A stretch of DNA of 15,885 nucleotides, taken from an uncultured Clostridia bacterium. Lineage in GTDB: Bacteria > Bacillota > Clostridia > TANB77 > CAG-508. Every line of letters starts with the position of its first letter. Position 1 is the first letter of the stretch. Where the stretch lies: assembly GCA_947584125.1 (NCBI GenBank), contig CANPWI010000018.1, positions 1-15,885 on the forward strand, given 5' to 3'. This document shows positions 13,756 through 15,885 of this stretch, one piece after another. A program made the translations under genes and the position numbers. The notes beneath the pieces are model-generated. The model saw only the letters and a list, made by a program, of their open reading frames with translations, made no database searches and was not told the origin of the DNA.

Positions 13756-14904
13756 ATGGCAGAACAAAAAAGAGATTATTATGAGGTGTTGGGAGTAAAC
13801 AAAAATGCAACAGATGAGGAATTAAAAAAAGCTTATAGAAAGCTTGCAAAAAAATATCATCCAGATGCAAATCCAGATAATAAAAAAGAAGCAGAAGCAA
13901 AATTTAAAGAGGTAAATGAAGCTTATGAGAATTTATCAGATCCACAAAAAAGAAGAATGTATGATCAATTTGGACATAATGGTCCACAAGGTTTTGGCGG
14001 TGGTCAAGGAGGTTATTATTCTTATTCAACATCAGGATTTGATGGATTTGATATGGGAGATTTAGGAGATATATTCTCATCATTTTTTGGAGGTGGCTTT
14101 GGAGGAAGAACATCATCAAGAGCAAATAATGGACCTACAAAAGGTGCGAATTTAAGATATGATATAGAATTAACCTTTGAAGAAGCATTTTTAGGAGTAG
14201 AAAAAGAAATTACATTATCAAGAGAAGAAGAATGTGATGTATGTCATGGTAGTGGTGCAAAAAAAGGAAGCAGTGTTGAAACTTGTCCTACTTGTCATGG
14301 AACAGGTCAAATAAAACAAGTACAAAATACAATACTTGGCCAAATGCAGACTACAAGAACATGTACAACATGTCATGGAGATGGAAAAATTATTAAAGAA
14401 CCTTGCGAAAATTGTAGAGGTAAAGGAAAAGTAAAAAAATCAGTAAAAATAAATGTAAAAATACCAGCAGGAATTGATGATAATCAAACAGTAGTATTAA
14501 GAGGAGAAGGTGCAACAGGTTCAAAAGGTGGATCAAAAGGAGATTTATACATAACAGTTCATATAAAAAGACATAGAATATATACAAGACAAGACAATAA
14601 TGTATATTGTGACATACCAGTTACAATTACTCAAGCAACATTAGGTGCAGAAATAGAAGTTCCACTTGTAGATGGGTCTAAAGAAAAATACAAAATTCCT
14701 GAAGGAACACAAACAGGAACAAGATTTAGAATTAGAGGTAAAGGATTTAAAAATGTAAACAGAAATTATGAGGGAGATTTTATTTTTACAGTTGTAGTTC
14801 AAACTCCAAAGAAACTAACAAAGGAGCAAAGAGATTTGTTAGTAGAACTTGCAAAAACAATGAATGAACAACCTCCAATTAAGAAGAAAGGATTATTCGG
14901 ATAA
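13756..14904 (+). CDS. dnaJ: Chaperone protein DnaJ (Hsp40)
   Basis: DnaJ delivers substrates to DnaK and stimulates its ATPase. The 382-residue protein has all class A parts. The J domain (1-70) has HPD at residues 35-37 (KKYHPDANPD). A Gly/Phe-rich linker includes GFGGGQGGYY and FFGGGFGG. Four CxxCxGxG zinc repeats follow: CDVCHGSG, CPTCHGTG, CTTCHGDG and CENCRGKG. The C-terminal substrate domains come last, with IPAGIDDNQTVVLRGEG and GDFIFTVVVQTPKKL. The GGAGG site is seven bases before the ATG and abuts the preceding terminator. It is the last heat-shock gene here; the next gene is unrelated. Confidence 0.97.
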   Translation: MAEQKRDYYEVLGVNKNATDEELKKAYRKLAKKYHPDANPDNKKEAEAKFKEVNEAYENLSDPQKRRMYDQFGHNGPQGFGGGQGGYYSYSTSGFDGFDMGDLGDIFSSFFGGGFGGRTSSRANNGPTKGANLRYDIELTFEEAFLGVEKEITLSREEECDVCHGSGAKKGSSVETCPTCHGTGQIKQVQNTILGQMQTTRTCTTCHGDGKIIKEPCENCRGKGKVKKSVKINVKIPAGIDDNQTVVLRGEGATGSKGGSKGDLYITVHIKRHRIYTRQDNNVYCDIPVTITQATLGAEIEVPLVDGSKEKYKIPEGTQTGTRFRIRGKGFKNVNRNYEGDFIFTVVVQTPKKLTKEQRDLLVELAKTMNEQPPIKKKGLFG

Positions 14905-14945
14905 AAAAATATAGTATAATAACTTTTAGAAAAAGGAGTAATTAT

Positions 14946-15236
14946 ATGGAAGATAAATATAATATGACGATTGAACAAAATATTTTTTTAGCAAAAAGAA
15001 ATATTGTAGATAGTATTTGGAAAAGTTCTCATATTGAAGGAATTGATATTACATATCCAGAAACTCAAAAGCTATATGATGGAGGAAATGTAGCAAGACT
15101 TAGATTAGATGAAATACAAACAATAAATAATTTAAAACATGCATGGTTATTTATTCTAAATTCTATTAATAATGAAAGCAATATAGAATTATTAAAATCA
15201 ATTAATCGGACTTATTGGAGCAAATTTAATAGATAG
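14946..15236 (+). CDS. Fic protein, N-terminal fragment (96 aa)
   Basis: This is the open frame as read in the sequence, from MEDKYNMTIEQN to a TAG. It contains the inhibitory helix motif SSHIEG and the Fic N-terminal helices (LRLDEIQTINNLKHAWLFIL). The last residues TYWSKFNR are out of register with the family, placing the shift at about 15205-15210. It lacks the Fic active-site loop and should not work alone. Confidence 0.6.
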   Translation: MEDKYNMTIEQNIFLAKRNIVDSIWKSSHIEGIDITYPETQKLYDGGNVARLRLDEIQTINNLKHAWLFILNSINNESNIELLKSINRTYWSKFNR

Positions 15237-15246
15237 AGCAGGACAA

Positions 15247-15603
15247 ATGAGAATTTATGATGTTAAAATAGGTGGTACAAATTGGGTACCTGAATTACCA
15301 AATGAAGAAACAGTATCTAATAAATTAAAAGAATTTAATGAAATTAAGTGTGTAACTGAAAGAGCAATTACTATAATGTGTTATTTAATGAGAACACAGT
15401 TTTTTTCAGACGGAAATAAAAGAACAGCTATGTTGTTTGCAAATAAAATAATGATTGAAAATGGTAAAGGTATTATAAGTATTCCAATAGAAGAAGATAT
15501 AAATTTTGGAAATGAACTAACAAAGTATTATGAAACAGGCAATATGGAAAGTTTAAAGATGTTTATCTTTAACAAAGCAATAGATGGAATTGTATGTAAT
15601 TAG
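15247..15603 (+). CDS. Fic domain, C-terminal fragment (118 aa)
   Basis: This fragment begins at the internal ATG of MRIYDVKIGGTNWVPELP, a conserved interior Fic segment, and so is unlikely to be a natural start; AGGA four bases upstream could allow weak initiation. It carries the core loop MRTQFFSDGNKRTAMLFANK, with Gln (codon 15397-15399) in the position of the catalytic His, and the closing helices. An effective terminator follows. Confidence 0.6.
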   Translation: MRIYDVKIGGTNWVPELPNEETVSNKLKEFNEIKCVTERAITIMCYLMRTQFFSDGNKRTAMLFANKIMIENGKGIISIPIEEDINFGNELTKYYETGNMESLKMFIFNKAIDGIVCN

Positions 15604-15652
15604 TAAAATGAGTATAATAAAATTGAAAATTTACGTAATGTTTTACAGTAGG

Positions 15653-15681
15653 TAGGCAAATATTGCTTGCCTATTTTTTTT
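15653..15681 (+). terminator. Rho-independent terminator after fic
   Basis: TAGGCAA (15653-15659) pairs with TTGCCTA (15667-15673) around a seven-base loop, followed by eight T (15674-15681). It lies about 50 bases after the fic stop. Confidence 0.9.
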
Positions 15682-15686
15682 GTCGA

Positions 15687-15716
15687 AATTTGTAAATAAA
15701 AAGTTCTTTACAAATT
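15687..15716. promoter_or_regulatory. Perfect inverted repeat overlapping a -35 box
   Basis: AATTTGTAAA (15687-15696) and TTTACAAATT (15707-15716) are perfect 10-base arms around 10 bases. The right arm contains the predicted -35 hexamer TTTACA, so this is a candidate repressor operator. It is not followed by a T run. Confidence 0.6.
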
Positions 15717-15735
15717 AACATAAAAGTGATAAGAT
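15707..15735 (+). promoter_or_regulatory. Predicted promoter of the last gene
   Basis: TTTACA (15707-15712) and TAAGAT (15730-15735) are separated by 17 bases. They lie about 90 bases before the ATG at 15826, leaving a sizeable leader. Confidence 0.55.
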
Positions 15736-15765
15736 AATAAAAGTTAATTAATTCAAAATAAAATT

Positions 15766-15799
15766 TTAATCTAAAAATTTTTAATCTAAAATTAATCTA
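15766..15799 (+). repeat. Three direct copies of TTAATCTA
   Basis: The octamer occurs at 15766-15773, 15781-15788 and 15792-15799, in the same orientation, between the predicted promoter and the RBS. It may be a protein-binding direct repeat or simple AT-rich slippage. Confidence 0.5.
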
Positions 15800-15825
15800 T
15801 TAAAATCCAAAAAATGAGGTAAAAA

Positions 15826-15885
15826 ATGTACACAAAAAAATTTATAAATATTACTAGTCTGATAATTACTATTATAATTTTTGTC
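15826..15885 (+). CDS. Start of a probable exported or membrane protein (cut by window edge)
   Basis: Only 20 codons are visible: MYTKKFINITSLIITIIIFV. A short basic start followed by a hydrophobic run is a signal peptide or first membrane helix. TGAGGT lies five bases before the ATG, and a predicted promoter and inverted repeat lie upstream. Nothing more can be said about its function. Confidence 0.6.
   Translation, partial: MYTKKFINITSLIITIIIFV

Larger units (their letters stand above)
14946..15603 (+). pseudogene. Frameshifted Fic-family protein
   Basis: Two adjacent frames form one Fic protein of about 218 residues. The first stops at 15234-15236. The second is open from 15196 and continues the same domain. 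Joining after KSIN in frame 1 to GLIGANLIDRAGQMR in the next frame, which means ignoring one base near 15206, restores a continuous Fic sequence. The N-terminal part holds SSHIEG, matching the (S/T)xxxE(G/N) inhibitory motif of class II Fic proteins. The core motif reads QFFSDGNKRT, where canonical Fic has HPFxDGNGR, so the catalytic His is Gln. The RBS AAAAGGAG lies before the ATG. A one-base insertion or a sequencing error would explain the break; no slippery heptamer is evident. Confidence 0.8.

Noticed and set aside
13484..14587. Minus-strand frames under dnaK/dnaJ
   Set aside because: Low-complexity Leu/His-rich translations opposite well-conserved chaperone genes, with no start signals.
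14905..14945. Separate promoter for fic
   Set aside because: TATAAT occurs at 14915-14920, but no acceptable -35 hexamer lies at the right distance, so I did not list it.
15196..15236. Programmed frameshift in fic
   Set aside because: No slippery heptamer or downstream stimulatory hairpin is visible at the junction; a one-base insertion or sequence error is simpler.

Overview
The window is a chromosomal segment of a very AT-rich endospore-forming Firmicute, most likely an uncultured gut-type member of the Clostridia. That placement is inferred from several signs: strong A/T third-codon bias with AGA-dominated arginines, strong AGGAGG ribosome binding sites, Firmicutes-type gene orders (rpsF-ssb-rpsR and hrcA-grpE-dnaK-dnaJ), the sporulation genes yyaC and spoIVFB, and a pilin-like protein and a GLUG-repeat surface protein of kinds common in such genomes. 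All genes read on the + strand.

Layout. (1) 1-3093: the 3' part of a large secreted or surface protein with Ig-like segments followed by two GLUG modules that share a perfect 309-bp duplication. (2) 3094-3415: a non-coding gap with a long imperfect palindrome and the promoter of the next operon. (3) 3416-5173: pth and a short RNase E/G, closed by a strong terminator. (4) 5268-8147: a sporulation-flavoured cluster of a small unknown protein, YyaC, a small tail-anchored unknown, an M23 metallopeptidase of SpoIVFA type and the M50 intramembrane protease SpoIVFB. (5) 8272-8727: a solitary pilin-like protein with its own promoter. (6) 8743-9987: the rpsF-ssb-rpsR operon with promoter, leader and terminator. 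(7) 10009-14904: the class I heat-shock operon hrcA-grpE-dnaK-dnaJ, controlled by two CIRCE-like operators of identical geometry. It contains two GC-rich hairpin repeats between hrcA and grpE and a terminator between dnaK and dnaJ. (8) 14946-15603: a Fic-family gene split by a frameshift, with its catalytic His replaced by Gln. (9) 15653-15885: a terminator, an operator-like upstream region and the first 20 codons of a probable exported or membrane protein.

Functionally, HrcA should repress its own operon, DnaK/DnaJ/GrpE form the Hsp70 cycle, S6/SSB/S18 are co-expressed as in most bacteria, and the M23-SpoIVFB pair should act during spore formation. No complete new multi-gene system is evident. 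The least ordinary signals are the two covarying GC-rich hairpins in the heat-shock operon, the paired shortened CIRCE elements, a terminator-like hairpin holding the ribosome binding site of the M23 gene, the homogenised GLUG duplication and the Gln-type frameshifted Fic protein.
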